Shown here: positions 41,420 to 49,940 of the stretch, in pieces
How positions within the stretch are numbered: the first letter of the stretch is position 1
Layout of the letters: each line of letters opens with the position of its first letter
Notes under the pieces: model-generated
What the model was told of the DNA's origin: nothing
The model's database searches: none
What the model saw: only the letters and a program-made list of their open reading frames with translations
Translations under genes and position numbers: made by a program
Assembly: GCF_007845675.1 (NCBI RefSeq)
Contig: NZ_VOBR01000010.1
Location: 117,530-181,529 of the forward strand
Reading direction: 5' to 3'
Length of the DNA: 64,000 nucleotides
DNA from: Lentzea tibetensis
Lineage (GTDB): Bacteria > Actinomycetota > Actinomycetes > Mycobacteriales > Pseudonocardiaceae

Positions 41420-41865
41420 GCGGCGTAGGTTAGCCACACGTAGAGGGTCGGCTGGAGCCGATTCCACTCATCCGCGTCAGCTTGGGACACCCGGACGAAC
41501 CCCGCTCCGGCGTAGCACCGCAACGCGCGTGCGTTGTCCGGGTGCACTCGCATGAAGATGCTCGGGTGATGCGCCAGCGCCTGCTCGACGAGCCTGGCGA
41601 CCAGCTCGCGGCCGACACCGCGGCCGCGTGCATGCGGAGCGACGATCAGCCGGGCCAGCTCCACCTCGTCGTCGTCGACCCAGACCTCGCCGTAGCCGAC
41701 GAGCTCGTCCGCGTAGAGCCCGAAACCCGCCCACCCGGTGATCTCCTCGGCCGAGACCGAGGAGGCCGAACACCACAGCCGGGTCTCCTCGGCTGAGCTG
41801 GGCCAGCTCGCGACCACGGCGGCGTCCGCCGGGTCGAGAGACCTCAGCTCGCCGCGCCCTGCCAC
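41416..41865 (-). CDS. GNAT-family N-acetyltransferase
   Basis: A 149-residue acetyltransferase. VELARLIVAPHARGRGVGRE is the acetyl-CoA loop and MRVHPDNARALRCYAGAGFV is motif B, as in RimI-like enzymes. The N-terminal SLDPADAAVVASWPSSAEET fits protein or small-molecule acetyltransferases. It is coupled to the SLATT-like gene by a four-base overlap, so acetylation of the membrane protein is conceivable but unproven. GTG 41865 begins the conserved region. Confidence 0.85.
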   Translation of the reverse strand: MAGRGELRSLDPADAAVVASWPSSAEETRLWCSASSVSAEEITGWAGFGLYADELVGYGEVWVDDDEVELARLIVAPHARGRGVGRELVARLVEQALAHHPSIFMRVHPDNARALRCYAGAGFVRVSQADADEWNRLQPTLYVWLTYAA

Positions 41866-41951
41866 TCGCGGGTGTCCACTCCAGTAGACGTTCGCATGGG
41901 GACAACGTTAACACTCAGCGTCAAGCACGATGGACGCTGAGTGGACGATTC

Positions 41952-43040
41952 TCAGTGGACGCGCATGGCCCTGTCCAACTCGATCAAGTAGCGCATCTCG
42001 GCGTGCATGGTCGACTGCGACGCCTTCAGCTCCGGCAGCAGGTCGTGGCCGACGCCGCTGTGCCGCTGCGGTGCCCCGTCCAGCGCGTCGCGGCGGGTGA
42101 CCTCCAGCCAGTGCGCGACCGGGTGCGGGGTGTCGCGCGCCTGCTGCAGCAGCTCGGGCCACGCCCACGTGTCGTGCAGGTAGAACGCGCTGTCGCGGAT
42201 CTCCACGACGCGCCGGTGCAGCCGTTCCCACGAGCGGCCGAACGTCAGCAGGTCCCGCCGCCGCGACGGCGGCGGCTCCAGCGCCAGCTCCCCCGTCGCG
42301 TCCCGCAGGCGCCGCCACAGGCCGTACAGGCGGACGCGGCGGTAGTAGTAGAGCGCTGCCTGCCGGACCGGTTCCAGCGCGGCGATCGAGCACCCCAGCG
42401 GCACCAGGATGAACCGGGCCGTGCCGAGCTGGAACGCCACGTCCAGCAGCCACTGCGGGATGCCGGGCACGAGCCGCTGCCACGTGCGGATGAGCATGAA
42501 CGGCACCTGTGTGGCGTGGCCGACGGCGACCATGAGCAGGCCCGCGTACAACGTCCTGCCGGTGATCCGCGGCAGCTGCCGGAACAGCAGGTAGGACGCG
42601 GCGCCGGCCGCGACCACCATGTACACCAGCGCGAGCAGCGCGTAGACGGTGAAGGCGGTGAAGCCGACCGGCGGCTTGAAGCGTTCGGCGGCCGGCGTCA
42701 GCGCGAACGTCACGCACATGCCGGCGGCGGTCGCGACGGCCGCGCCGATGCGGAGCCTCCAGCGGCGCACACCGACCAGGTACGCGACGAACTCCAGCAC
42801 CACCGCGGCGTTGAGGATGCCGGACAGGCCCTGCACGAGGTTGTTGAACTGCGGGATCCCGGTGGCCTCGTTGACGAACCTGCCGAACCACGACTGGATC
42901 GTGATCGAGCCCAGCGCGAACACCGCGAGCACCAGCCACAGCCTGCGCTGCCTGCGGTCGCGCAGCATCGCGGGCGTGCGCAGCACCAGCACGGTCCAGA
43001 CGACGGTCAGGATGACCGTCCGGGAGATCTCCTCGAACAT
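41952..43040 (-). CDS. MAB_1171c/DUF6545-type multi-pass membrane protein
   Basis: A 362-residue protein with seven predicted membrane segments in the first 230 residues and a cytoplasmic C-terminal part (RRVRLYGLWRRLRDATGELA then PPSRRRDLLTFGRSWERLHR) rich in Arg and Trp. The tail HAEMRYLIELDRAMRVH ends the protein. This family is regularly encoded after an XRE regulator and an ImmA/IrrE-like protease in actinomycetes. Its function is unknown. ATG 43040 overlaps the upstream protease stop (TGATG). The longer frame to 43424 overlaps that gene and is unlikely. Confidence 0.82.
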   Translation of the reverse strand: MFEEISRTVILTVVWTVLVLRTPAMLRDRRQRRLWLVLAVFALGSITIQSWFGRFVNEATGIPQFNNLVQGLSGILNAAVVLEFVAYLVGVRRWRLRIGAAVATAAGMCVTFALTPAAERFKPPVGFTAFTVYALLALVYMVVAAGAASYLLFRQLPRITGRTLYAGLLMVAVGHATQVPFMLIRTWQRLVPGIPQWLLDVAFQLGTARFILVPLGCSIAALEPVRQAALYYYRRVRLYGLWRRLRDATGELALEPPPSRRRDLLTFGRSWERLHRRVVEIRDSAFYLHDTWAWPELLQQARDTPHPVAHWLEVTRRDALDGAPQRHSGVGHDLLPELKASQSTMHAEMRYLIELDRAMRVH

Positions 43041-43534
43041 CAGACGGCGCCGAACACCTCGCTGGCCCTGCGTTCGACCTCGTCCATGGGCCGTCGCAGG
43101 CCGACGGTCCTGAGCACCCTGGAGGCGAACAGCTCGGCCACCTCCTCCTGCCGGGTGTCGAACCGGTTGCGCGCCGCGTTCTCCACGAGATCCTCGAAGG
43201 TGAACGCCCGCACGGTGTTGTGCCGCGCCAGCATGTGGCAGATCTCGTGCAGCACCACGTGGTCGCGGTGGTAGCCGGTGACCCCGGAGCGGTGCAGCAC
43301 GTGGTCGCGGTCGCCGTCGTCGTACCAGAGCCCGAACGGCAGCGCGGGCAGGTCGATCGGGTGCAGCAGCAACGGCCGTCCGCGCTGCTCGGAGAGCCGT
43401 TCGCACAGCACGCCCACGTCCCACGGGTCGGGCAGCGCGGGCAGCAGCGCAACCAGTTCCTCGATCACGCCGTCCGCATCACGCCAGCCCACGGCCCGCT
43501 CCAGTCCGCCCGAGTCAGGGCAGCGTCGAGTCAT
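43040..43534 (-). CDS. ImmA/IrrE-like zinc metallopeptidase
   Basis: A 164-residue protein. The zinc motif HEICH lies in HVVLHEICHMLARHNTVRAF, and EEVAELFASRVLR supplies the downstream glutamate helix of the IrrE/ImmA fold. In known systems such proteases cleave a partner repressor; here the XRE regulator encoded upstream is the obvious candidate, which is inference. It starts with ATG 43534 and its stop overlaps the membrane-protein ATG. It lies 24 bp downstream of the XRE gene. Confidence 0.85.
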   Translation of the reverse strand: MTRRCPDSGGLERAVGWRDADGVIEELVALLPALPDPWDVGVLCERLSEQRGRPLLLHPIDLPALPFGLWYDDGDRDHVLHRSGVTGYHRDHVVLHEICHMLARHNTVRAFTFEDLVENAARNRFDTRQEEVAELFASRVLRTVGLRRPMDEVERRASEVFGAV

Positions 43535-43558
43535 TCCAGGCCCCCCAGCGTAGCGATC

Positions 43559-43948
43559 TCACTGACCGCGCGTGACGATCTCGATCGCCTGCTTGATCGC
43601 GGCGACCTGTTTGTCGTCCAACGTGGCGAACCGCGCGGCGAGCGCCCTGACGGTGTCGTCCGACTCCTCTTCCGGCAGGAACGCGGTGATCGGCTTGCCG
43701 AAGAACCTGGCCAGCAGCGTTCTCGTGCGGTCGGTGAGGTTGTCCGCCTCCCCGGCGAGGATGTTGTGGATGTGCCCGTGCGAGATCGTCTCGCCGTCGC
43801 AAGCTGCCTTGATGTCGGCGGAGATCCGCCGCACGCCGGGGACCTTGCCCCCGTACCTCTCGTTCAGGAAACCCCGGATAGTGGCACCGAGCCACGCACC
43901 GGGATGATCGTCCGTCTTGGCCACGTGCCACCCCCGAGTGACGTCCAT
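43559..43948 (-). CDS. XRE-type helix-turn-helix regulator
   Basis: A 129-residue DNA-binding protein. The HTH-like stretch VRRISADIKAACDGETISHG followed by HIHNILAGEADNLTDRTRTL is the four-helix lambda-repressor fold, with a C-terminal helix DDKQVAAIKQAIEIVTRGQ. FFGKPITAFLPEEESDD is typical of XRE proteins paired with ImmA proteases. ATG 43948 is chosen; the frame extends to 44050 but into the PIG-L gene. It is divergent from that gene across only 27 bp, so it may control both directions. Confidence 0.85.
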   Translation of the reverse strand: MDVTRGWHVAKTDDHPGAWLGATIRGFLNERYGGKVPGVRRISADIKAACDGETISHGHIHNILAGEADNLTDRTRTLLARFFGKPITAFLPEEESDDTVRALAARFATLDDKQVAAIKQAIEIVTRGQ

Positions 43949-43975
43949 CAGCCATCCACTGTACTGGACAGGACC

Positions 43976-44776
43976 ATGCCTCTCACGCTGTTGGCGGTAC
44001 ACGCCCACCCCGACGACGAGTCCACGTCGACCGGCGGCATCCTCGCGCACTACGCCTCCCTAGGCGCCCGAATCGTGCTCGTGACCTGCACGAACGGCGA
44101 GCTGGGCGACGCTCCGTCCGGCGCGAAGCCGTTCACTCCGGGCCACGACCCGCAGGCCGTCGCGCGACACCGCCTCGGCGAACTGCAGGCGGCCTGCCGG
44201 GTGCTGGGGATCACCGACGTCGAGCGCCTCGGCTACCACGACTCGGGCATCCCGGCCTGGGAGAAGCCGGCGGACGCGTTCATCGACGTACCCGTCTCCG
44301 TGGTCGCGGACCGGGTGGCCGCGCTGATCGAGCACTACGAACCGCAGGTCGTCGTCACCTACGACTACGAGAACCCACTGCAGCACCGCGACCACGTGCA
44401 CGCCGCACAGGTCGCCGCAGCGGCGTTCGACCAGGCCGGGGTCGCGCAGAAGCTGTACCTGAAAGCACACGGCACGACGTACTGGGACCGCCTGATCGCT
44501 GTAGCCGCGTCGGTAGGCATCCACCGCGACAAGCCGTCCGGCGCCGTGCTGGACGAGGTCGACCGCCGCATCACCACGACGATCGACGCGCGGCACGTCG
44601 TGGAGCGCAAGTACGCCGCTCTGCACTCGCACGCGTCACAGCTCGCGTCGTCGCTCGCGGGCAAGCTGCCGCCTGCCGAGTTCGCTGTGGCGTTCGGCGT
44701 CGAGGACTACGTCCGGGCACGGGACACCACCGGCGCCCCGCTGCCCGAGACAGACCTGTTCGCAGGCTGCGCCTGA
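43976..44776 (+). CDS. PIG-L family zinc deacetylase (MshB/Mca-like)
   Basis: A 266-residue deacetylase. VHAHPDDESTSTGG carries the zinc-binding AHPDDE motif, and YDYENPLQHRDHVHAAQVAA gives the distal His. RLGYHDSGIPAWEKPADAF resembles Mca/MshB substrate loops. Such enzymes deacetylate GlcNAc-inositol (MshB) or hydrolyse mycothiol conjugates (Mca); the 266-residue length fits either group. ATG 43976 is supported by MPLTLLAVHAHP alignment. It shares a 27-bp divergent region with the XRE gene. Confidence 0.88.
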   Translation: MPLTLLAVHAHPDDESTSTGGILAHYASLGARIVLVTCTNGELGDAPSGAKPFTPGHDPQAVARHRLGELQAACRVLGITDVERLGYHDSGIPAWEKPADAFIDVPVSVVADRVAALIEHYEPQVVVTYDYENPLQHRDHVHAAQVAAAAFDQAGVAQKLYLKAHGTTYWDRLIAVAASVGIHRDKPSGAVLDEVDRRITTTIDARHVVERKYAALHSHASQLASSLAGKLPPAEFAVAFGVEDYVRARDTTGAPLPETDLFAGCA

Positions 44777-45199
44777 ACGAGGGGCTCCAGGGGAGCACAG
44801 AGTTCGCACGCGGCACGCGGCACGCGGCACCCGGCACGCGCGTGGCGGGCACGACGGCACAGGCAGGCACCAAGAGAGCACCGACCCAACCGGCAGGTAC
44901 CAAGAGAGCCCAGCGAAAACCGGCAGGTGCCAAAAGAAGAGAGCGCCCGCCGCACTAGCGACCCCCGCACTGCCAAACGGGCGCGGCCCCACAACAAAAC
45001 CGGCAGCCAAATGAACAGGACAAACTTTCCCGGAGGGCAGGGGGTGGGGAGGGTCTCGCTGATCAGGCGCAGCCTTGCCACATCGACAATGCCTTGTCAA
45101 GGCAGCTTTTCCGCCTTGACAAGGCATTGTCGATGTGGCGACCGTGAGGTGATCAGCGAGCCCCTCCCCACTCCCCCACCGAAAGAACCCAAGCAGGGC
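44777..45199. other. Intergenic repeat and hairpin region
   Basis: This 423-bp gap between convergent genes holds no convincing gene. GCGGCAC heptamers repeat near 44810-44838. Degenerate about 30-bp repeats sharing GGCAGG-N-N-CCAA-R-AGA lie at 44863, 44892 and 44922. A purine/cytosine-rich skewed tract follows, and then the long hairpin described separately. Confidence 0.75.
45041..45174. terminator. Long two-arm hairpin between convergent genes
   Basis: The inner arms 45077-45103 and 45113-45139 pair perfectly over 27 bp around the nine-base loop agcttttcc. The outer arms 45041-45065 and 45150-45174 pair over about 25 bp with two mismatches. They are separated from the inner stem by an 11/10-base internal bulge. 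It is far longer than a normal terminator. Confidence 0.85.
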
Positions 45200-46507
45200 T
45201 CAGTGACTACGCCCCAGCGCACTGACGGTGAACCCAGCCCGCCGCACCACGTCGGGGTCGAGCAGATTGCGCAAGTCGACGACGACGGGCTTGCGCACCA
45301 CGGAAGCAAGCCGCGCCCAGTCGAGCGTCCGGAACTCAGGCCACTCGGTGAGCACAACGAGCGCGTCAACGTCCTTGGCAGCGACATACGGATCGTCGGA
45401 CAACGACACCTTGCCCACATCGTGCCCGTCGGACAACGCAGGGTCGTACCCCACGAGCTCGGCACCGGCCTGATGCAACAGCGTCGCCACGGCCAACGCA
45501 GGCGAGTCACGCAGATCGTCGGTACCGGCCTTGAACGTCAGCCCGAGCAACCCGAGCCGCACATGCGACAACGACCCACCACGCTTACCGGTGACAGCCA
45601 TGCGAACCTTCTCGACCATCCGCTGCCGCTGCCGCTCGTTGGTGTCGATCGTGGCACGCAACAGCCGGAACTCGAAGTCCGCGGCGTCCGCGACCTGGAG
45701 CATGGCGTGGGTGTCCTTCGGCAGGCACGACCCGCCCCAGCCGGGCCCCGGCGTGAGGAACGCCTGCCCGATGCGGCGGTCGTAGCCCATGCCCTCGGTG
45801 ACGTCGGAGATGTTGGCGCCCAGGCGTTCGCACAGCTCGGCGACCGCGTTGACGTACGACAGCTTCATCGCGAGGAAGCAGTTCGCCGCGTACTTCACCA
45901 TCTCGGCCGATGCCGCGTCGGTGAGCACGGTCGGCGCGCCGAGCCGGGCGTACAACGCCGCCACGCGCTCGGCGGCGTCCTGCTGGTCGCAGCCGACGAC
46001 GATGCGGTCCGGGTTGAGGAAGTCCGACACCGCGGTGCCCTCGCGCAGGAACTCGGGGTTCGAGACCACCGCGACGTCGGAGCGGTTCAGCAGCTCGGAC
46101 GTCCGCACGGACGTGCCGACCGGCACGGTGGACTTGTTCACGATCACGCAACCGGCGGGCAGCAAGTCCCGGCATTCGTCCACAACGGACTCGACTGCCG
46201 AGAGGTCCGCGATGCCGCCGACGCCCATCGGCGTTGGCACGCAGAGGAAGACGACCTCCGCATCGGTCACCGCCGACGAAGCACCGAGCACGAACGAGAG
46301 CCTGCCGGAGGCGATGCCCTCGGCGACCAGCTCCGCGAGGCCGGGCTCCAGGATGTCGACCTCACCGGCGGTCAACCGCCGCACCTTCGCCTCGTCGACG
46401 TCGGCGCACACCACGCGGTGCCCGAGCGACGCGAGGCACGCGCCCGTGGTGAGACCGACGTAGCCGGTCCCGATCACTGCGATCCGTCTGACGAACACCA
46501 GCGTCAC
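45200..46507 (-). CDS. UDP-glucose 6-dehydrogenase
   Basis: A 435-residue enzyme that oxidises UDP-glucose to UDP-glucuronate using two NAD+. RRIAVIGTGYVGLTTGACLA is the Rossmann loop, VNKSTVPVGTS and SNPEFLREGTAVSDFLNPDR are UGD/GMD signatures, GGSCLPKDTHAML holds the catalytic Cys, and FKAGTDDLRDSPALAVATLL is the C-terminal domain motif. GTG 46507 overlaps the glycosyltransferase stop (GTGA); GTG 46498 with GGGAGAG is an alternative. It supplies a uronic acid for the surface polysaccharide encoded to the right. Confidence 0.92.
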   Translation of the reverse strand: MTLVFVRRIAVIGTGYVGLTTGACLASLGHRVVCADVDEAKVRRLTAGEVDILEPGLAELVAEGIASGRLSFVLGASSAVTDAEVVFLCVPTPMGVGGIADLSAVESVVDECRDLLPAGCVIVNKSTVPVGTSVRTSELLNRSDVAVVSNPEFLREGTAVSDFLNPDRIVVGCDQQDAAERVAALYARLGAPTVLTDAASAEMVKYAANCFLAMKLSYVNAVAELCERLGANISDVTEGMGYDRRIGQAFLTPGPGWGGSCLPKDTHAMLQVADAADFEFRLLRATIDTNERQRQRMVEKVRMAVTGKRGGSLSHVRLGLLGLTFKAGTDDLRDSPALAVATLLHQAGAELVGYDPALSDGHDVGKVSLSDDPYVAAKDVDALVVLTEWPEFRTLDWARLASVVRKPVVVDLRNLLDPDVVRRAGFTVSALGRSH

Positions 46508-47829
46508 TCTCCCGTTCGATCGGCCGCGAACGCGCGGAGCACCGCGTCGTCGCCGATGTCGATCACCTTGTTGCCCCACTGGTCCTCGCCGCCGGAGAGG
46601 TCCGGCCGAGGCGCGGGCTCGTTGGACACGAACCCGGTCAGCCCGTCGAAGACGGAGAGGTAGTTGGCCGCCTGCGGACGCCAGTCCAGCTCGGCCTCAC
46701 AGCGGCGGCGGCCGGCGGAGCCGAGCCGCGCCCGGCGCTCCGCGTCGTCCAGCAGGTCGAGCAGAGCCGTGGTGAACCCCTCGACGTCACCCGGCTCCAC
46801 GTACACCGCGCAGTCACCGGCGGACACGACCGTCTCGGTGAGGCGGTACGACACCACCGGCAGCGCGTACGCCATGTACTCCATGGTCTTGTTCATCGTG
46901 GAGACGTCGTTCAACGGGCTCAACGGATCCGGCCCGAGACCGGCCGACGCCGTCGACAGGTAACGGGTGATCTGCTCCGGCCCGACGCGTCCGGTGAACT
47001 CCACGTACTCGTCCAGTCCCCACGAGGTGGACTGCTTCTTCAGGTCCTCGAGGCAGTCGCCGAACCCGAGCAGCGCGAACCGGACGTCGGTGCGGCCGCG
47101 GTCGAACACGATCCGGCGGGCCACCTCCAGCACTCCGTCGACGCCGTCCTGCGGGCCCATGATTCCCAAGTAGGCCACCAGGTGTTTGCCACCGCGTCGC
47201 AGGTCGTCCACCCGCTCGACGGGACGCATCACCGACGTGTCCGGGCCCGAGCGCACGACGCTCGTGTGCTCGACCGGCACTCCCCCGCGTTCCCACGCGA
47301 TGCGCTGGTACGAGGTGTTCGTGGAGATGACCCGGTGCGCCGTGCGGAAGGTGCGGCGTTCCAGCCAGCGCAGGATCCGCAGCTGGAGCTTGCCCGCGAA
47401 CCCGGTGGGCTCGCCGAAGCGGGACAGGAACACCTCGGGGTTGAGGTCGTGGTGGTCGAAGACGAACCGCACGCCACCCAGGCGCCACAGCAGCGCGAGC
47501 GCCCAGTAGGTGTCCGGCGGGTTGCACGCCTGGAGCACGTCGAACCGGCTGCGGCGGCGGACCTTCACGCTCAGCAACGCGGTGCGCACCCAGCAGTACA
47601 GGAACTCCCACGCGTACCCGAGCGCCCCTTCCGCCTGCGGCGGCGGAGCGTACTTGTAGATGTGCACTCCGTCGAGGTGCTGGTAGGCCGGATCTCCCGG
47701 CCCCTTCGGACAGATGACCGACACCTCGTAGCCGGCCGCGATCAGAGCGCGGCACTCCAGCCACACCCTGCGGTCCAACGGCACCGGGAGGTTCTGCACG
47801 ACGATCAACACGTGCGGGGAATGCGTCAC
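46504..47829 (-). CDS. Family 4 glycosyltransferase
   Basis: A 441-residue GT-B transferase. HVLIVVQNLPVPLDRRVWLE is the acceptor-side start, FDHHDLNPEVFLSRFGEPTG is typical of GT4 enzymes of this group, YLGIMGPQDGVDGVLEVARR begins the donor domain, and NKTMEYMAYALPVVSYRLTE is the E-x7-E-like donor-binding motif. It adds a sugar to a growing lipid-linked or polysaccharide chain. GTG 47829 is the start; the frame extends upstream with no family similarity. Coupled to the UDP-glucose dehydrogenase gene downstream. Confidence 0.92.
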   Translation of the reverse strand: MTHSPHVLIVVQNLPVPLDRRVWLECRALIAAGYEVSVICPKGPGDPAYQHLDGVHIYKYAPPPQAEGALGYAWEFLYCWVRTALLSVKVRRRSRFDVLQACNPPDTYWALALLWRLGGVRFVFDHHDLNPEVFLSRFGEPTGFAGKLQLRILRWLERRTFRTAHRVISTNTSYQRIAWERGGVPVEHTSVVRSGPDTSVMRPVERVDDLRRGGKHLVAYLGIMGPQDGVDGVLEVARRIVFDRGRTDVRFALLGFGDCLEDLKKQSTSWGLDEYVEFTGRVGPEQITRYLSTASAGLGPDPLSPLNDVSTMNKTMEYMAYALPVVSYRLTETVVSAGDCAVYVEPGDVEGFTTALLDLLDDAERRARLGSAGRRRCEAELDWRPQAANYLSVFDGLTGFVSNEPAPRPDLSGGEDQWGNKVIDIGDDAVLRAFAADRTGE

Positions 47830-47931
47830 GCCTGTGTTCTCGCTCCAGAGGGCAAAACGGTTACATCCGTAACGGAGGTTCCGCTCCTCTCGATGTAGCG
47901 GGCACAAGCGCCGTCACAGCGAGGAGAAGCG
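47830..47931. promoter_or_regulatory. Divergent promoter region of polysaccharide cluster
   Basis: The 102-bp gap separates two glycosyltransferase genes read in opposite directions. It contains GTTAC-ATCC-GTAAC (47860-47873), a perfect inverted repeat within an AT-richer patch, and a GGAG ribosome site before GTG 47932. It is a plausible control point for both arms of the cluster. Confidence 0.5.
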
Positions 47932-49938
47932 GTGGAGCGGTCACCTGTCGCGGTGGTCATCGTCAGCTACCAGAGCGAACAGGTGATCGCGGAATGCCTG
48001 TGCTCGCTACCTGACGACGTCCGCGTCATCGTCGTGGACAACGCGTCCACGGACAGCACCGTGGCGGTCGCTCAGCGTGCACTCCCCCGTGCCGAGATCA
48101 TCCGCAACCCGGTCAACTCCGGCTTCGCCGGTGGCGTCAACTTGGGCATCGAGGCGGCAGCGGGGCACGACGTGCTCGTGCTCAACGCCGACATCCGGTT
48201 GCACCCCGGAGCCGTGGAAGCACTGCGAGCTAACGAAAAGGACATCGTCGCGCCCCGTCTCGTCTCGCCGGAGGGCGAGCTTCACCACTCCCTGCGGCGC
48301 ACGCCGACCATCCTCCGTTCGCTCGGCGAGGCCGTGCTCGGCGGTGGCCGGGCGGGCCGGATCGGTCTCGGTGAGACCGTTGTGGACCCGAAGAGCTACG
48401 AGCACGCGCACCAGGCCGAATGGGCGACCGGTGCGGCGTGGCTCATCTCACGTGCGTGCATCGAGCGATTGGGCCTTTTGGACGATCGCTACTTCCTGTA
48501 CTCCGAGGAAACCGAGTTCATGCTGCGGGCAGGCGGCGTCTGGTACGAGCCCCGCGCGGTGGCGACGCACATCGGCGGCGAGGTGTCCACGTCACCGCGG
48601 CTGTGGTCGCTGCTCACCACGAACCGGGTCCGCCTGCACCGCGAGCGGCACGGCCGGTTCGCGGCGTTCTTCATGTGGCTGGCGGTGGTGCTGAACGAGG
48701 CGCTGCGGGCCCGTGATCCCAAGCACCGGAAGGCGTTGCGCGAGTTGTTCGGGATGGCGAAGTGGCCGGCGGAGACCTCCGGCGAAGGGCCGTCGTACCT
48801 GTGCTTCTCGGCGCAGGACTGGTGGTACCACAACCGGGCGCACTCGGACTTCCAGCTGCTGCGCCGGGTCGCGAAGCACCGGAAGGTGTTGCTGGTCAAC
48901 AGCATCGGCCTGCGCATGCCGACGCCGGGCAAGAGCACCCAGTTCCTGCGCCGCATCCTGCGCAAGCTGCGCAGCGTCGCGATGCTGGTGCGCCGCCCGC
49001 TGCCGGACACGCCCGGATTCCACGTGATGACGCCGCTTCCGCTGCCGTTCTACGGAAAACCGTGGCTGCGCAAGCTGAACTCGGTGCTCGTGCGCGCCCA
49101 GGTCCGCGCGGTGTGCTTCTTCCTCCGCATGGGCACGCCCGTCGTGGTCGCCACGATTCCCACCGCGTGGGACGTCGTGGAACCCATGAAGCGCAAGGGT
49201 CTGCTGTTCAACCGCTCGGACCGGCACTCGGCGTTCCCCGAGGCGGACCAGTCCGCGATCAGGGCGCTGGAGGACTCGCTGCTGTCCAACTCGGACCACG
49301 TCCTCTACGTGAGCCGTGCGTTGCAAGAGGAAGAACAGCGCCTGACCGGTGAGCGGGCCTGCTTCATCGACCACGGCGTCGACCTCGAGCACTTCACCAT
49401 GAGGACGGCGCTGCCCGCCGACCTCGCGAGCATTCCCGGTCCCCGCATCGGTTTCTTCGGCAGCCTCGACGACTACCTCGTCGACTTCGACCTGCTGGAA
49501 CGGGTCGCGGCCGAGTTCCCCGACGCCTCGCTCGTGCTGATCGGCGACGCGACGTGCTCGATGGAGCGCTACGACAAGTTCTCGAACGTGCACTGGCTCG
49601 ACTTCAAGTCCTACGAGGAGATCCCCGGCTACGGCTCGGGTTTCGACGTCGCGCTCATGCCGTGGCTCGACAACGACTGGATCAAGCACGCGAACCCGAT
49701 CAAGATGAAGGAGTACCTCGCGCTCGGCCTCGCCGTGGTGAGCACGGACTTCCCCGAGGTGGAGCGGTACTCCGACGTGATCAGGGTCGCCGGTGACCAC
49801 ACCGCGTTCGTCGACCAGATCCGCCGCACGCTCGCCGACGGCGGCCTCAAGACCCCCGAAGAGCGGCGCACCGCCGTGCTGGCCGCGTCCTGGGATTCCC
49901 GAGCTCGCGAGCTGATGAAGCTCGCCGAGGAGAACTAG
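47932..49938 (+). CDS. Two-domain glycosyltransferase (GT2 fused to GT4-like)
   Basis: A 668-residue fusion. Residues 1-240 are a GT-A family 2 domain: VVIVSYQSEQVIAECLCSLP, VVDNASTDSTVAVAQ, NSGFAGGVNLGIEAAAGHDV, LVLNADI (DXD-like) and GLLDDRYFLYSEETEFMLRA, as in rhamnosyltransferase WbbL. After a linker, residues about 300-668 form a GT-B-like domain with LYVSRALQEEEQRLTGERAC, PRIGFFGSLDDYLVDFDLLE and HANPIKMKEYLALGLAVVST. The product may add two sugars in sequence. GTG 47932 follows GAGGAG. Confidence 0.9.
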   Translation: MERSPVAVVIVSYQSEQVIAECLCSLPDDVRVIVVDNASTDSTVAVAQRALPRAEIIRNPVNSGFAGGVNLGIEAAAGHDVLVLNADIRLHPGAVEALRANEKDIVAPRLVSPEGELHHSLRRTPTILRSLGEAVLGGGRAGRIGLGETVVDPKSYEHAHQAEWATGAAWLISRACIERLGLLDDRYFLYSEETEFMLRAGGVWYEPRAVATHIGGEVSTSPRLWSLLTTNRVRLHRERHGRFAAFFMWLAVVLNEALRARDPKHRKALRELFGMAKWPAETSGEGPSYLCFSAQDWWYHNRAHSDFQLLRRVAKHRKVLLVNSIGLRMPTPGKSTQFLRRILRKLRSVAMLVRRPLPDTPGFHVMTPLPLPFYGKPWLRKLNSVLVRAQVRAVCFFLRMGTPVVVATIPTAWDVVEPMKRKGLLFNRSDRHSAFPEADQSAIRALEDSLLSNSDHVLYVSRALQEEEQRLTGERACFIDHGVDLEHFTMRTALPADLASIPGPRIGFFGSLDDYLVDFDLLERVAAEFPDASLVLIGDATCSMERYDKFSNVHWLDFKSYEEIPGYGSGFDVALMPWLDNDWIKHANPIKMKEYLALGLAVVSTDFPEVERYSDVIRVAGDHTAFVDQIRRTLADGGLKTPEERRTAVLAASWDSRARELMKLAEEN

Positions 49939-49940
49939 TC

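Noticed and set aside
43220-44776. A 518-residue PIG-L protein
   Set aside because: The first 250 residues are antisense to the XRE and ImmA genes; the family start MPLTLLAVHAHP is at 43976.
44863-44940. CRISPR-like repeats
   Set aside because: Units are degenerate, lack distinct spacers and no cas gene is near.
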